A stretch of 64,000 nucleotides of DNA, from positions 18,274 through 82,273 of the forward strand of contig CAYMWA010000003.1 of NCBI GenBank assembly GCA_964393795.1, read 5' to 3'. The notes beneath the pieces are model-generated. The model saw only the letters and a program-made list of their open reading frames with translations. It had not been told where the DNA came from and made no database searches. The stretch is from Chryseosolibacter sp964393795. Its GTDB lineage: Bacteria > Bacteroidota > Bacteroidia > Cytophagales > Cyclobacteriaceae. Of this stretch, positions 52,045-60,944 are shown piece after piece (the stretch's first letter is position 1; each line of letters starts with the position of its first letter). The position numbers were made by a program, and so were the translations under genes.

Positions 52045-53382
52045 ATGAAGAATATTGCAGTTTTGTTTTTGCTTCTGTTGAGTATGGCTTGTCAGCCCTC
52101 CAAACAAAGTGATGAGAACCGTACGGAACTCTATCAGCAAATTGTTTTTCCTTACCAGGATGAACACGTTCACGGGTCAACGATCGTCGCGCTGCCCGGT
52201 GGTGATCTCCTGTCGGCGTGGTTCCAGGGATCGGGCGAGCGATGGGCCGACGACGTCCGCATCATGGGTGCCCGTCTGCGGCAGGGCGACACCACATGGA
52301 CGAAACCATTTGTCATGGCTGATGTTCGCGGATTCCCCGACATCAACCCGATCTTGTTCATGGATCATCAGGATCGCCTGTGGCTCATGTGGTATCCCGT
52401 CATCGCTAACCAATGGGAAACTTCTATCCCGATGTATCGGATCAGCGAAAACTACAATACGGATGGAGCACCCGAATGGAAATGGCAGGACGTGTTGTTC
52501 GTGAAACCGGGCGACAAAACGGAAAGGGGTATCCTTCCCGGAGATCGCTTTGTGGAAGGGGTAGCCCGGCAGTTGCGCGACTATGAAGATTATATGGGGG
52601 ATTATATAATGCCTCAGATTCCCGACAGCCTCAAGCCGCGAATGCACAGATACTGGGAGCGCTATAAGCGGAGAATTGACAGCCTTGCCAGGGGAGAGAA
52701 TATGATTCGAAGTGGAAGGATACGCCAGGGCGACAAGGAAGTGTCCGCACAGCTCGGTTACCCGTTGATGCGCCGTATCGGCTGGCAGACGAAAAACAAG
52801 GCGGTATTTGTCGGGGAGCGAATGATCGTACCCCTGTATTCCGACGGACTTGACTGTACGCTTTTTGCCATCACCGACGACGGTGGCGCGAACTGGCAAT
52901 TCAGCAATCCCGTGCTTGGCGGTGCCGGCATTCAAGCGACGATCGGCATTGCAAAGGATGGCACACTGGCAGCCTACCTTCGTGATAACGGCCCTCCGCC
53001 GAAGCGGATGCAAAGGACGGAATCTCATGACAACGGCATGACCTGGTCGATACCGAAGGATGATATACTACCGAATCCCGGTGCAGGATTTGACATGGTG
53101 ACACTCGCCAATGGCGACTGGCTCATGGCATTCAACGACCAGGAGAACGGACGCTCCGATCTGACTGTTGCGATCTCTGACGACGATGGACAATCCTGGA
53201 AATGGAAAAAACGAATCGAGCACGATGAACGCGGGGAGCAGGCGACCTCCGCTCATTATCCTTCCGTGATACAGGACAGCAATGGGCGCATCCATGTGAT
53301 CTACAGCTATCACCGCCACGACACCGCACCAGCCAAAACCATCAAATATGCCACCTTCACCACCAATTGGCTAAAAAATTAG
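52045..53382 (+). CDS. Sialidase/BNR-repeat family lipoprotein
   Basis: A 445-residue lipoprotein (Cys16 in LLSMACQ) with a six-bladed propeller pattern and three Asp boxes: TDDGGANW, HDNGMTW and DDDGQSW. It is similar to the exo-alpha-sialidase-like family of Bacteroidota, which removes sialic acid or related sugars from glycans. Not every catalytic residue of true sialidases can be placed by eye. The frame opens at 51946, but Met at 52045 begins the lipoprotein signal. The lyase at 57363 would act on its product. Confidence 0.8.
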   Translation: MKNIAVLFLLLLSMACQPSKQSDENRTELYQQIVFPYQDEHVHGSTIVALPGGDLLSAWFQGSGERWADDVRIMGARLRQGDTTWTKPFVMADVRGFPDINPILFMDHQDRLWLMWYPVIANQWETSIPMYRISENYNTDGAPEWKWQDVLFVKPGDKTERGILPGDRFVEGVARQLRDYEDYMGDYIMPQIPDSLKPRMHRYWERYKRRIDSLARGENMIRSGRIRQGDKEVSAQLGYPLMRRIGWQTKNKAVFVGERMIVPLYSDGLDCTLFAITDDGGANWQFSNPVLGGAGIQATIGIAKDGTLAAYLRDNGPPPKRMQRTESHDNGMTWSIPKDDILPNPGAGFDMVTLANGDWLMAFNDQENGRSDLTVAISDDDGQSWKWKKRIEHDERGEQATSAHYPSVIQDSNGRIHVIYSYHRHDTAPAKTIKYATFTTNWLKN

Positions 53383-53396
53383 CCCGCGCCCGCGTA

Positions 53397-53419
53397 CGGG
53401 CAAGCCTTGCGCTTGCCCG
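53397..53419. other. GC-rich hairpin downstream of the sialidase gene
   Basis: CGGGCAAGC (53397-53405) pairs with GCTTGCCCG (53411-53419) around CTTGC. It lies 15 bp after the sialidase stop. There is no T-run right after it, so it could be an mRNA-stabilising or REP-like element and not a true terminator. Confidence 0.5.
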
Positions 53420-53453
53420 CCTGCAGGGCAATTTTCCGAAGCAATAAAACACC

Positions 53454-54719
53454 ATGAATAAAAAACTCATCCTTTCCATCCTTCCCGTAGCGCTCGCGTT
53501 AGGTACGGCATGGGCGGTACGCGGACGATTCGGCCATGAGCAGGGCGCGGCGTGGGCCGGGGCGATCGGCGCGTTCAGCCTTATTCTTGTAGCCGGAAGA
53601 CAGGACTGGTACAACAAAGCTTTCAGGATCGTCATGGCGGCTGCCTTTGGATGGGGCATTAGCGGCGTGATGAGCTACGGCATGATTGTAGGCTATGGCC
53701 GAGGTACCGATTTTGCCAACGTATATTACGGCCTCCTCATGCTCTTTGTGCTCGGCGTGTTGTACGGCTTTCTTGGCGGCGGCCTGTTCGGACTCGCGCT
53801 GGCCGACAGCCGCGATAAAAAAGTGCGATGGCATGCGGTGCTCACCCAGATGATTGCATTGGGATTGCTCACGTACGGCGTGCTCATCAATCAACTCGGA
53901 TGGCTCATGACGCCACCCCGGTCGGAGATGTGGGCGGCGTGCCTTGGCGCAAGTATCGCCCTGGCCTGGTACATCGTGCGCCATGGACATGACAATGTCT
54001 TGCGCGTGGCCGTGTGGTCGGCGTTTGGTGCCGGGTTTGGGTTTGCCTTTGGAAATTTTCTCCAGGTGCTCGGTACCGCCTCAGGTATTGGATTTAACTG
54101 GTGGAATGTCATGGAGTATTCAATAGGATTTTTCGGGGGGACGGGAATGGCATATGGCACGCTGACGGCCTCGTGGCCACGAACGACACCGGATATCGCC
54201 CGAAGCGCTAATCTCTTACCCATACTTTTTTTCGCGTTGTTCGTTCCCTTTGTGGTTTGGGATCAGTCATTCGTGACCGACCGGTTTGATTTTATTACCG
54301 AAGCCGGTGAATCACCCGCCTTGATCTTCCTTTTCAAGGCAGTGGCCATTGTCGCCATCCTGCTGGTTACCGCGCGCATACTCTACCAAAACTTTGCGAC
54401 CAAGGGTGACATTGGCCGCAGTGTTGTTGGAGAAAGCTTTGTGTTGTATACCGCCTTGTATATTTTTCTAAGCTTTCTCGTGACTGGTGTTCTGGTGCAC
54501 CCTCTCGAGCAGTACCTGTACGTACTCAACTTCGTGGTAATCATTCTGCTTGTTTCCGCAAAGCGCGAAACGGTGATAGAAGCACGCGACAACACACCCG
54601 CGACATGGGTCAAGGTGTCGCTTGTGTGTGTGGCCATTATTGCGGCACTTGCCGTGATCGCCATCAACAGCCATGAGGGTCTGCACGGCAGTCAGGTGAG
54701 GTTTGTCATCAAAAAGTAA
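53454..54719 (+). CDS. Polytopic membrane protein of unknown function
   Basis: A 421-residue protein with about eleven or twelve hydrophobic helices and short loops containing many Gly and aromatic residues (for example AFGAGFGFAFGNFLQVLG). There is no transporter-family signature that I recognise. Its place between the sialidase and the aminotransferase, on the same strand with short spacing (4 bp to the next gene), suggests a part in the same glycan pathway, perhaps import or membrane-linked conversion. Confidence 0.75.
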   Translation: MNKKLILSILPVALALGTAWAVRGRFGHEQGAAWAGAIGAFSLILVAGRQDWYNKAFRIVMAAAFGWGISGVMSYGMIVGYGRGTDFANVYYGLLMLFVLGVLYGFLGGGLFGLALADSRDKKVRWHAVLTQMIALGLLTYGVLINQLGWLMTPPRSEMWAACLGASIALAWYIVRHGHDNVLRVAVWSAFGAGFGFAFGNFLQVLGTASGIGFNWWNVMEYSIGFFGGTGMAYGTLTASWPRTTPDIARSANLLPILFFALFVPFVVWDQSFVTDRFDFITEAGESPALIFLFKAVAIVAILLVTARILYQNFATKGDIGRSVVGESFVLYTALYIFLSFLVTGVLVHPLEQYLYVLNFVVIILLVSAKRETVIEARDNTPATWVKVSLVCVAIIAALAVIAINSHEGLHGSQVRFVIKK

Positions 54720-54723
54720 GACA

Positions 54724-55956
54724 ATGAAATACGATGAACTTGCGATCAACGGGGGCGAAAAATGTGTGATGAAGACTTTTCCATGGCCGGTTTTCGATGA
54801 ATCGGATGTCGAGGCCGTCACGGCCATCGCGAAGAGCGGCGAATGGGCAAATCCTGATTGCGGCGGATACGTCGAACGGGCAGAACGCGAATTTGCCGCT
54901 TTTTGCGGAAGCCGGTTTGCGCTGTCATGCGTGAATGGCTCGGTGGCACTTCGCCTGGCGCTGATCGCAACCGGAGTGAGACCGGGAGACGAGGTGATCG
55001 TTCCTCCTTATACGTTTATCGCGACGGCGTCTATTGTACTGGAGGCGAACTGCGTTCCGGTGTTTGTCGACATCGATCCCGACACTTACAACCTCGACGC
55101 CTCCAGGATTGAAGCGGCTATCACGGACCGGACAAAAGCGATCATTCCCGTACACTTCGCCGGACAAGCGTGTGACATGGACAGCATTATGGCGATCGCA
55201 CAGAAACACAATCTTGTTGTGATCGAGGATGCGGCGCATGCGCATGGTGCCGAGTACAAAGGAAAAAAGCTCGGAACGATTGGTCAGGCTGGGTGTTTCA
55301 GTTTTCAATCGTCAAAGAACCTTACGACAGGGGAGGGGGGCATGGTTATCACAGACGATGCGAAAATGTTCGAACGCATGAATGCCTTGCGCAATGTCGG
55401 GCGCGTCTCCGGCGGGCAATGGTATGAGCATCACTACCTGGGTTGCAACTATCGTATCACGCAGTTTCAGGCCGTACTTCTTTCGCATCAATTGCGGCGA
55501 CTCGAACAACAAACACGGACACGCGATGAAAACGGTCAATACCTGAGTTCCCTGCTGGAAAGCATCGATGGTATCAGTCCCCTGGTGCGGAACAACGCTG
55601 TGACCCTTCATTCCTATCACCTTTTCATTTTTCGATATGACAAGTCGCGCTTCAATGGGCTGCCGAAAGCCGAGTTCGCGCGCATGCTTGCCGCGGAAGG
55701 TGTTCCCGCATTTATGGGATATCCCGAGCCGCTATACAAGCAGCCCCTGTTTCAGAAGAAGCAGTTTATGTGTTATGCGATCCCCGAAACAACGGACTAC
55801 ACGAATGTCAGTTGCCCCGTTGCGGAACGCGCCTGTCACGAAGAAGGCGTTTGGATATTACAACACGCTATGTTGGGGACAAAAGAAGACATGCGCGACT
55901 TCGCCCGTGCGATTGTAAAGATCCAGAACCACCAGGTCAGAACCAGACCCGACTAG
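54724..55956 (+). CDS. DegT/DnrJ/EryC1/StrS family aminotransferase
   Basis: A 410-residue PLP enzyme of the sugar-aminotransferase family. The PLP-binding Lys is in SFQSSKNLTTGEGG and the cofactor-ring motif VIEDAAHAHGAEY is present. These enzymes add an amino group to keto sugars, so here it may make or break an amino sugar. Start at the ATG 4 bp after the membrane-protein stop. The stop is followed within 3 bp by the second scaffold gap, so anything just downstream is unseen. Confidence 0.88.
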   Translation: MKYDELAINGGEKCVMKTFPWPVFDESDVEAVTAIAKSGEWANPDCGGYVERAEREFAAFCGSRFALSCVNGSVALRLALIATGVRPGDEVIVPPYTFIATASIVLEANCVPVFVDIDPDTYNLDASRIEAAITDRTKAIIPVHFAGQACDMDSIMAIAQKHNLVVIEDAAHAHGAEYKGKKLGTIGQAGCFSFQSSKNLTTGEGGMVITDDAKMFERMNALRNVGRVSGGQWYEHHYLGCNYRITQFQAVLLSHQLRRLEQQTRTRDENGQYLSSLLESIDGISPLVRNNAVTLHSYHLFIFRYDKSRFNGLPKAEFARMLAAEGVPAFMGYPEPLYKQPLFQKKQFMCYAIPETTDYTNVSCPVAERACHEEGVWILQHAMLGTKEDMRDFARAIVKIQNHQVRTRPD

Positions 55957-55958
55957 CG

Positions 55959-56058
55959 NNNNNNNNNNNNNNNNNNNNNNNNNNNNNNNNNNNNNNNNNN
56001 NNNNNNNNNNNNNNNNNNNNNNNNNNNNNNNNNNNNNNNNNNNNNNNNNNNNNNNNNN
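55959..56058. other. Assembly gap of 100 N
   Basis: A run of exactly 100 N with no sequence overlap between its flanks. The right flank begins in a heptamer array, so the break probably lies in repeats. Confidence 0.95.
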
Positions 56059-56092
56059 GTGGACCGTCGACCGTGGACTGTGGACTTTTCCA
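56059..56092 (+). repeat. Heptamer array GTGGACC/GTCGACC/GTGGACT at gap edge
   Basis: Four 7-bp units directly follow the scaffold gap and end before the XylR-type gene tail. The array probably extends into the gap. Confidence 0.7.
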
Positions 56093-56100
56093 ACCCCAAC

Positions 56101-57267
56101 TCAACTCTTCTGCAACATGTATTTTTTCCGATACGCCACCGGTGTCAGTCCTTTGATCTGTTTAAACTGGCGCGCGATGTTCTTGCTGTCGCTCAAGCCG
56201 AGCTCAAGAGCAATCTCGAAGATCGTCATATCCGTTTCGAGCAACTTTTGTGTGAATCGCTCGATCCTCTTGTTGTAGATGTATTCGTATACAGGATAGC
56301 CCGTGGTCATGACAAAGCGCTTTTCGAGTGAACGACGTGACATCGGTACTTCCTTAAGCACCTCATTCACTTTCAGGTTCTTGTCGAGATTTTCGTGAAT
56401 GTACCGCAAGGCATCTACGATGTACTTGTCGGCGCTGGCGAAAATATCGGTGGAGACACGCGAGACCACCTGTGTAGGACGAACGACGATGTCTTCGTGA
56501 TCCCATGTCCCTTCGGTGATCATCTTGTGCATCAGGGCAGCTGCTTCATAGCCTCGCTTCTCCGTATCGAGCCCGATACTGGACAGCGGTGGATCGGAGA
56601 GTTCACAGAACATTTCGTCGTTGTCGACACCGAGTACGGCGATCTCTTCCGGAATCTTGATCTTGATCTGCCGGCTTGCTTCCGTAATGTGGTTGCCCAG
56701 GTTATCGTCACACGAAAGTAGTGCAACCGGTTTGGGGAGGGACTTGAGCCAGCGCGAAAGTGTTGTCGGCTTGTAATGCCAGAGGTCAACCAGTTTGAAG
56801 TCAGTGCGTTCGTAGAGGTGTACCTCGTGTCCCGCTTCCTTCAGCCTTTCTTTGAAACCTTCTGCGCGCTCACTTGACCAGACGATGTTTTTGAATCCGT
56901 AGAAGGCGAAATTTTTGAATCCCTTCTTCAGAAAATATTCCGCAGCCATTTTGCCAGCTTCCTTGTAGGCGCCGGAAATGTTCGGTACTTCAGTAAACCG
57001 TTCTTTGAAGTCCTGTGCGATCACTGGGATGTTCGCCTTCTTGAATTGCCGGACTTCCGCAACGTTGTAGAACTGGCCGATAATTCCATCGGCTTTCCAC
57101 TCCTTCGCCCACGCGAGGATTCCTTCCGGACCAATGGTGTCCCTGTAATAGCCGGGCATCCGGCAGAAATTCCAGGGGCCGTGATCTTTCGAATACCGCG
57201 CAATGCCGCGAAGCAGGTTTTTTCCGTAGTCCTCGGCAAAGTCACTCAACAGGATAATCTTATACAT
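56101..57267 (-). CDS. XylR-type regulator (binding-protein domain plus AraC HTH)
   Basis: A 388-residue regulator with an N-terminal periplasmic-binding-protein-like sensor domain (about 1-275) and a C-terminal AraC-type double helix-turn-helix (about 285-388, ending GLTPVAYRKKYMLQ). This is the layout of E. coli XylR. It binds a sugar and activates catabolic genes. It is next to the NAL-like gene, which lies upstream on the same strand. It is a good candidate to bind the 21-bp-phased repeats because AraC-type proteins bind direct repeats of that spacing. Confidence 0.9.
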   Translation of the reverse strand: MYKIILLSDFAEDYGKNLLRGIARYSKDHGPWNFCRMPGYYRDTIGPEGILAWAKEWKADGIIGQFYNVAEVRQFKKANIPVIAQDFKERFTEVPNISGAYKEAGKMAAEYFLKKGFKNFAFYGFKNIVWSSERAEGFKERLKEAGHEVHLYERTDFKLVDLWHYKPTTLSRWLKSLPKPVALLSCDDNLGNHITEASRQIKIKIPEEIAVLGVDNDEMFCELSDPPLSSIGLDTEKRGYEAAALMHKMITEGTWDHEDIVVRPTQVVSRVSTDIFASADKYIVDALRYIHENLDKNLKVNEVLKEVPMSRRSLEKRFVMTTGYPVYEYIYNKRIERFTQKLLETDMTIFEIALELGLSDSKNIARQFKQIKGLTPVAYRKKYMLQKS

Positions 57268-57362
57268 AGCCTTTGGGTTTATTACTGTACATGCCTACTC
57301 GTTCTTCCATTCCACTTACAAATGCCCTCACCCGGGATACACAACCACTCACCATTCATGTA

Positions 57363-58328
57363 TTAAATTCCGTCACCGTTTATCCCATCAACCCTCACTG
57401 GTTTCTCAATGGCGTGCAATTCAAAAAATGTCGTGCGATGCAAGCGTTCACGCAATGCTGCACGCTCCTCATTGGTCAACGCCTTCAATGGCCTTCTTAC
57501 CGGGCCGCAGTCGACGCCTACATATTGCATTATTTCCTTTCCTGCGATCATGGCATTGAAATCGCCCAGAACGTTGTAAATACTTGTCGCTTCCGCCTGC
57601 AACTGGTTCAGTTTCTCGAAATCAGCGTCATGAAACGCGTCGAGCATGCGGAAATAGATTTCGCCCATGAAGTTGTACGTACTTCCGACATAGTTGCGAT
57701 TGCCGCCTGCGTAAAGCATCATGAAAACTTCATCACTGCCCCAATACAGCGTGTAATCGTTTTTTGCAAAGTGAATGCATTTTTGATAGTCCACGAGATC
57801 ATTGAAGCTGTTCTTGAGGCCGGCGAACGTCGGGATTTCCCGTGCCGCACGTTCAAGAAACGCGATGAGCGGGAGATTAACACCCGTCATCGAGGGAATA
57901 TTATAATAGTAGAACGGAACTTCCGGCGCCGCGGAGGCGACGTATTTACATTGTTCTACCAGTTCATCCACATTGTTCGGACGATAGTAAAACGTCGGAA
58001 CCATCGCGATACCATCTGCGCCCTGCGCTTGTGCATGTTCGGCCATCTCCGTTGCCTCCCGCATATTGTTGCTGCCAACATGCACAAAAATCCTGAAGTC
58101 GGGGCGATTGTCTTTCATCCGCGATGCAAACCACGTATCGGCTATCTGTTTTCGCTCATCCACACTGAGCGACATACATTCGCCCGTCGTGCCATTGAGA
58201 AAGATGCCGTTGAATCCTGACGTGACACAACGTTTGTACAACGCCTCTATCTGCTTGTAGTGGACGGACCCGTCGTCAAACATCGGGGTGAATATGGCAG
58301 GCAGAATACTTACGCGGTGTCTCGACAT
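57363..58328 (-). CDS. N-acetylneuraminate lyase-like (DHDPS superfamily)
   Basis: A 321-residue aldolase with the NAL pattern: GTTGE at 46-50 in NGTTGECMSLSVDERK, Tyr142 in YYYNIPSMTG, and Schiff-base Lys172 in FAGLKNSF. It would split sialic acid into ManNAc and pyruvate in the cytoplasm. This fits the sialidase, SSS transporter and YidR-like genes nearby. It is divergent from the AraC gene and upstream of the XylR-type gene. DHDPS-type substrates other than Neu5Ac cannot be excluded. Confidence 0.83.
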   Translation of the reverse strand: MSRHRVSILPAIFTPMFDDGSVHYKQIEALYKRCVTSGFNGIFLNGTTGECMSLSVDERKQIADTWFASRMKDNRPDFRIFVHVGSNNMREATEMAEHAQAQGADGIAMVPTFYYRPNNVDELVEQCKYVASAAPEVPFYYYNIPSMTGVNLPLIAFLERAAREIPTFAGLKNSFNDLVDYQKCIHFAKNDYTLYWGSDEVFMMLYAGGNRNYVGSTYNFMGEIYFRMLDAFHDADFEKLNQLQAEATSIYNVLGDFNAMIAGKEIMQYVGVDCGPVRRPLKALTNEERAALRERLHRTTFFELHAIEKPVRVDGINGDGI

Positions 58329-58424
58329 ATGTATGGTTTCGATGATTTTTTACATCTACAAGTTCGAAAGACGGCAATCCGCAATCAATGTAGCCCGTTA
58401 CTAAAAAGATGTATAAAATTATGA

Positions 58425-58452
58425 TTGATTTTGGGTCCGTTTTTGTATCTTG
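58425..58452 (+). promoter_or_regulatory. Possible Bacteroidota promoter before the AraC gene
   Basis: TTG (58425-58427) and TATCTTG (58446-58452) are 18 bp apart, near the -33/-7 spacing of Bacteroidota promoters. The gene starts 21 bp further. Match to the -7 consensus is only partial. Confidence 0.3.
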
Positions 58453-58472
58453 CCTTACCCTACGACCCGCTT

Positions 58473-59351
58473 ATGGACGAAACGGAAAGAACTGTAACGC
58501 GACGATACTGCGTCATCCCGCACAGTGTACAGAAGCGAATGAGCCAACATCCGCTGTGCAAAAATGTATTTCTTACCGAAATCGGGTTTGAAGCGGATAC
58601 CGCATTTAGTCCCTTCAAGAAGCACGGAGCCGGCAATCATTACCTCCTTGTATATGTAGCAAAAGGCGAAGGATGGTATACAATCAAAGGCAAAAGGTTT
58701 CGTGTAACGGAGAACGACTTCTTCGTGGTTTCACATGAAGCTGCTGCACGGCTGGGCTCTTCCGCAACGAAGCCATGGAGTATCTATTGGGCCTATTTTT
58801 CGGGGACGCAGGCGGCGGGAGTGGTCGAGCATCTCATGGGCAAAAATAATGTCGCCCCGAGAAAAGCGAAGCCGCTCGTCGGAAGGGTAGCGCAGTTCAA
58901 CGATATCCTGCATCACCTCGAGCTCCTTGAGAATATCGAGAATCTTGTATATGCCAACAGCCGGTTTAATAGTTTTTTGTGTTCGTTCCGGCTGAACGTG
59001 CTGTCGTCGAAAAAACATGCGAAGAAAGACGGCGTCATTCAAAGCATCGAGTACATGCGGGAAAACCTGCACGGACATGTCACGCTGGAGGACCTTGCCA
59101 AATCGGCGGGACTGTCGGTGTCACACTACTGCGCACTCTTTAAGAAGAAGACAATGCAATCGCCACTCAGCCTCTATACGTCGATGAAAGTACAACGCGC
59201 CTGCCAGATGCTGCAAGACAGACAACAGACGATCAAGTCCATCGCCTACAGTCTCGGCTTCTTCGACCAATATCACTTTTCAAAAGTCTTCAAGCAGATC
59301 ATGGGCGCCTCCCCCAAACATTTCAAGAATCACCGGATACCTGAAAATTAG
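58473..59351 (+). CDS. AraC family transcriptional regulator
   Basis: A 292-residue regulator: N-terminal cupin-like sensor domain (about 20-150) and C-terminal AraC DNA-binding domain (about 190-290) with LEDLAKSAGLSVSHYCALFKKKT and the second helix pair IKSIAYSLGFFDQYHFSKVFKQ. Divergent from the NAL-like gene and upstream of the two transporters. It is a candidate regulator of these, and of the phased repeats. I chose Met at 58473; the frame is open from 58425. Confidence 0.88.
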   Translation: MDETERTVTRRYCVIPHSVQKRMSQHPLCKNVFLTEIGFEADTAFSPFKKHGAGNHYLLVYVAKGEGWYTIKGKRFRVTENDFFVVSHEAAARLGSSATKPWSIYWAYFSGTQAAGVVEHLMGKNNVAPRKAKPLVGRVAQFNDILHHLELLENIENLVYANSRFNSFLCSFRLNVLSSKKHAKKDGVIQSIEYMRENLHGHVTLEDLAKSAGLSVSHYCALFKKKTMQSPLSLYTSMKVQRACQMLQDRQQTIKSIAYSLGFFDQYHFSKVFKQIMGASPKHFKNHRIPEN

Positions 59352-59352
59352 C

Positions 59353-59490
59353 CATTGGTCATTGGAAATTGGAAATTGGACAACGGCTTTGCAAGCAAGA
59401 CACTTCACCGACGACTGAAGACCGACTTAAAACTTAAAACTTAAAACTTAAAACTTAAAACCTCCAACTTAAAACTTCCAACTTAAAACT
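59353..59490 (+). repeat. Two heptamer arrays, ATTGGAA and ACTTAAA types
   Basis: CATTGGT/CATTGGA/AATTGGA units (59353-59381) are followed, after 40 bp, by about nine ACTTAAA-type units (59424-59490). They occupy the space between the AraC stop and the MFS leader. Confidence 0.85.
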
Positions 59491-59640
59491 TTTTCGCATT
59501 TTGGGGCATGTAAGGCGTTAAATGGGGCGTCTTCTTTTGTAAAATCCATTTATCCTTAACAAAAATTTGCGTATCTATCTCCTTAATTGAAATCGTGAAA
59601 ATCGGGTGTTACTTAACAGTTCACCCCACAATGCCCTGCT

Positions 59641-60909
59641 ATGAAAAGAAATAATCTCATCGTTGTCCTGATTTTTCTCATTTTCTTTGTTATATCCTTT
59701 CTGACGAATATTCTCGGTCCGCTCATTCCAGACATTATCGACAGTTTTGATCTCAGCATAGGTCTTGCCGGCTTTTTGCCCTTTTCTTTTTTTGTGGCTT
59801 ATGGGGTGATGTCGATTCCCTCCGGTGTGTTGATTGAACGATACTCGGAGAAGACTGTTACACTCGGCGGATTTGTACTCGCATTTGCGGCGGCGCTGGT
59901 GTTCGCGCTCTTTCCCACTTTTGAAGTGGCCCTCTTCTCCCTGTTCGCGATTGGTATCGGCATGGCGATGTTGCAGGTGGTGATCAATCCTTTGCTGCGT
60001 CAGGCAGGAGGGGAGGAGCATTTCGCATTCAACTCGGTACTCGCACAGCTGTTCTTTGGGGCCGCCTCCACGATCAGCCCACGTCTTTACAGCTACCTGG
60101 TGGGCAATCTCCATACAGATGCATCAGGACCATTGATTTCGTTTTTCAACACGCTGGTTTCCCCGGAAATAAAATGGGTTTCTCTTTACTGGGTGTTTGC
60201 CGTGACCGCACTTGCGATGGTGATCGTAATCGCTATGGTGAAGTTTCCGAAGGTCGAACTGAAAGCGGACGAAAAGATCGACACCGGCGCGGGCTTCAAA
60301 GAGCTTCTGGCCAACCGTTATGTATGGTTGTATTTTCTTGGAATATTCGCCTATGTTGGCACAGAACAGGGAATCGCGAACTGGACTTCAAAATTTCTTC
60401 AGCTCAATCACGGCGTCGATCCGGCAACTACGGGGGCCAGTGTCATCTCCTGGTTTTGGGGATTACTCACCATTGGATGCCTCCTCGGCTTGCTGGTACT
60501 CAAACTGTTTGACAGCCGCAAAGTCTTGACAGGTGCGGCGCTTCTGACGATGGTGTCGCTGATCCTGGCATTGTTCGGCCCGGTAAACGTTGCGTTGATC
60601 GCCTTTCCCTCAACCGGATTTTTTCTCTCTGTCATGTGGTCGATACTGGTTTCCCTTGGGCTCAATTCTGTGCCCCGTCATCACGGAACATTCTCCGGGA
60701 TTCTGTGTACCGGAATCGCAGGCGGTGCGATCGTGCCGCTGTTCATCGGTGGGCTGGCGGAATGGATGGGCCTGCAATACGCCATGTTAACGCTCTTCGT
60801 TACCCTGGGCTACATTTTCAGCGTCGGCCTATGGGCAAAACCGCTGATCAACAATGCTACAGTGAAGAACTGGCGTGACGTCTTTCGCCTGAAGTTTTCT
60901 GAATCGTAA
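59641..60909 (+). CDS. MFS sugar transporter
   Basis: A 422-residue transporter with 12 predicted helices, most like the FHS/FucP branch (NILGPLIPDIIDSFDLS, and GMAMLQVVINPLLRQ). In this neighbourhood it may import sialic acid or ManNAc across the inner membrane, as an alternative to the SSS carrier next to it. It starts 289 bp after the AraC gene and 36 bp before the SSS gene. Confidence 0.85.
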   Translation: MKRNNLIVVLIFLIFFVISFLTNILGPLIPDIIDSFDLSIGLAGFLPFSFFVAYGVMSIPSGVLIERYSEKTVTLGGFVLAFAAALVFALFPTFEVALFSLFAIGIGMAMLQVVINPLLRQAGGEEHFAFNSVLAQLFFGAASTISPRLYSYLVGNLHTDASGPLISFFNTLVSPEIKWVSLYWVFAVTALAMVIVIAMVKFPKVELKADEKIDTGAGFKELLANRYVWLYFLGIFAYVGTEQGIANWTSKFLQLNHGVDPATTGASVISWFWGLLTIGCLLGLLVLKLFDSRKVLTGAALLTMVSLILALFGPVNVALIAFPSTGFFLSVMWSILVSLGLNSVPRHHGTFSGILCTGIAGGAIVPLFIGGLAEWMGLQYAMLTLFVTLGYIFSVGLWAKPLINNATVKNWRDVFRLKFSES

Positions 60910-60944
60910 ATATTTTTTTCTTCCCTTTTACCGGGCCTTCGAAA

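Noticed and set aside
57273..58220. Long plus-strand frame of 315 residues
   Set aside because: It is antisense to the NAL-like gene, which has all expected motifs.
59566..59572. TTTGCGT before the MFS gene as another phased regulatory site
   Set aside because: No partner motif lies 21 bp on either side, so a single 7-mer is not enough.
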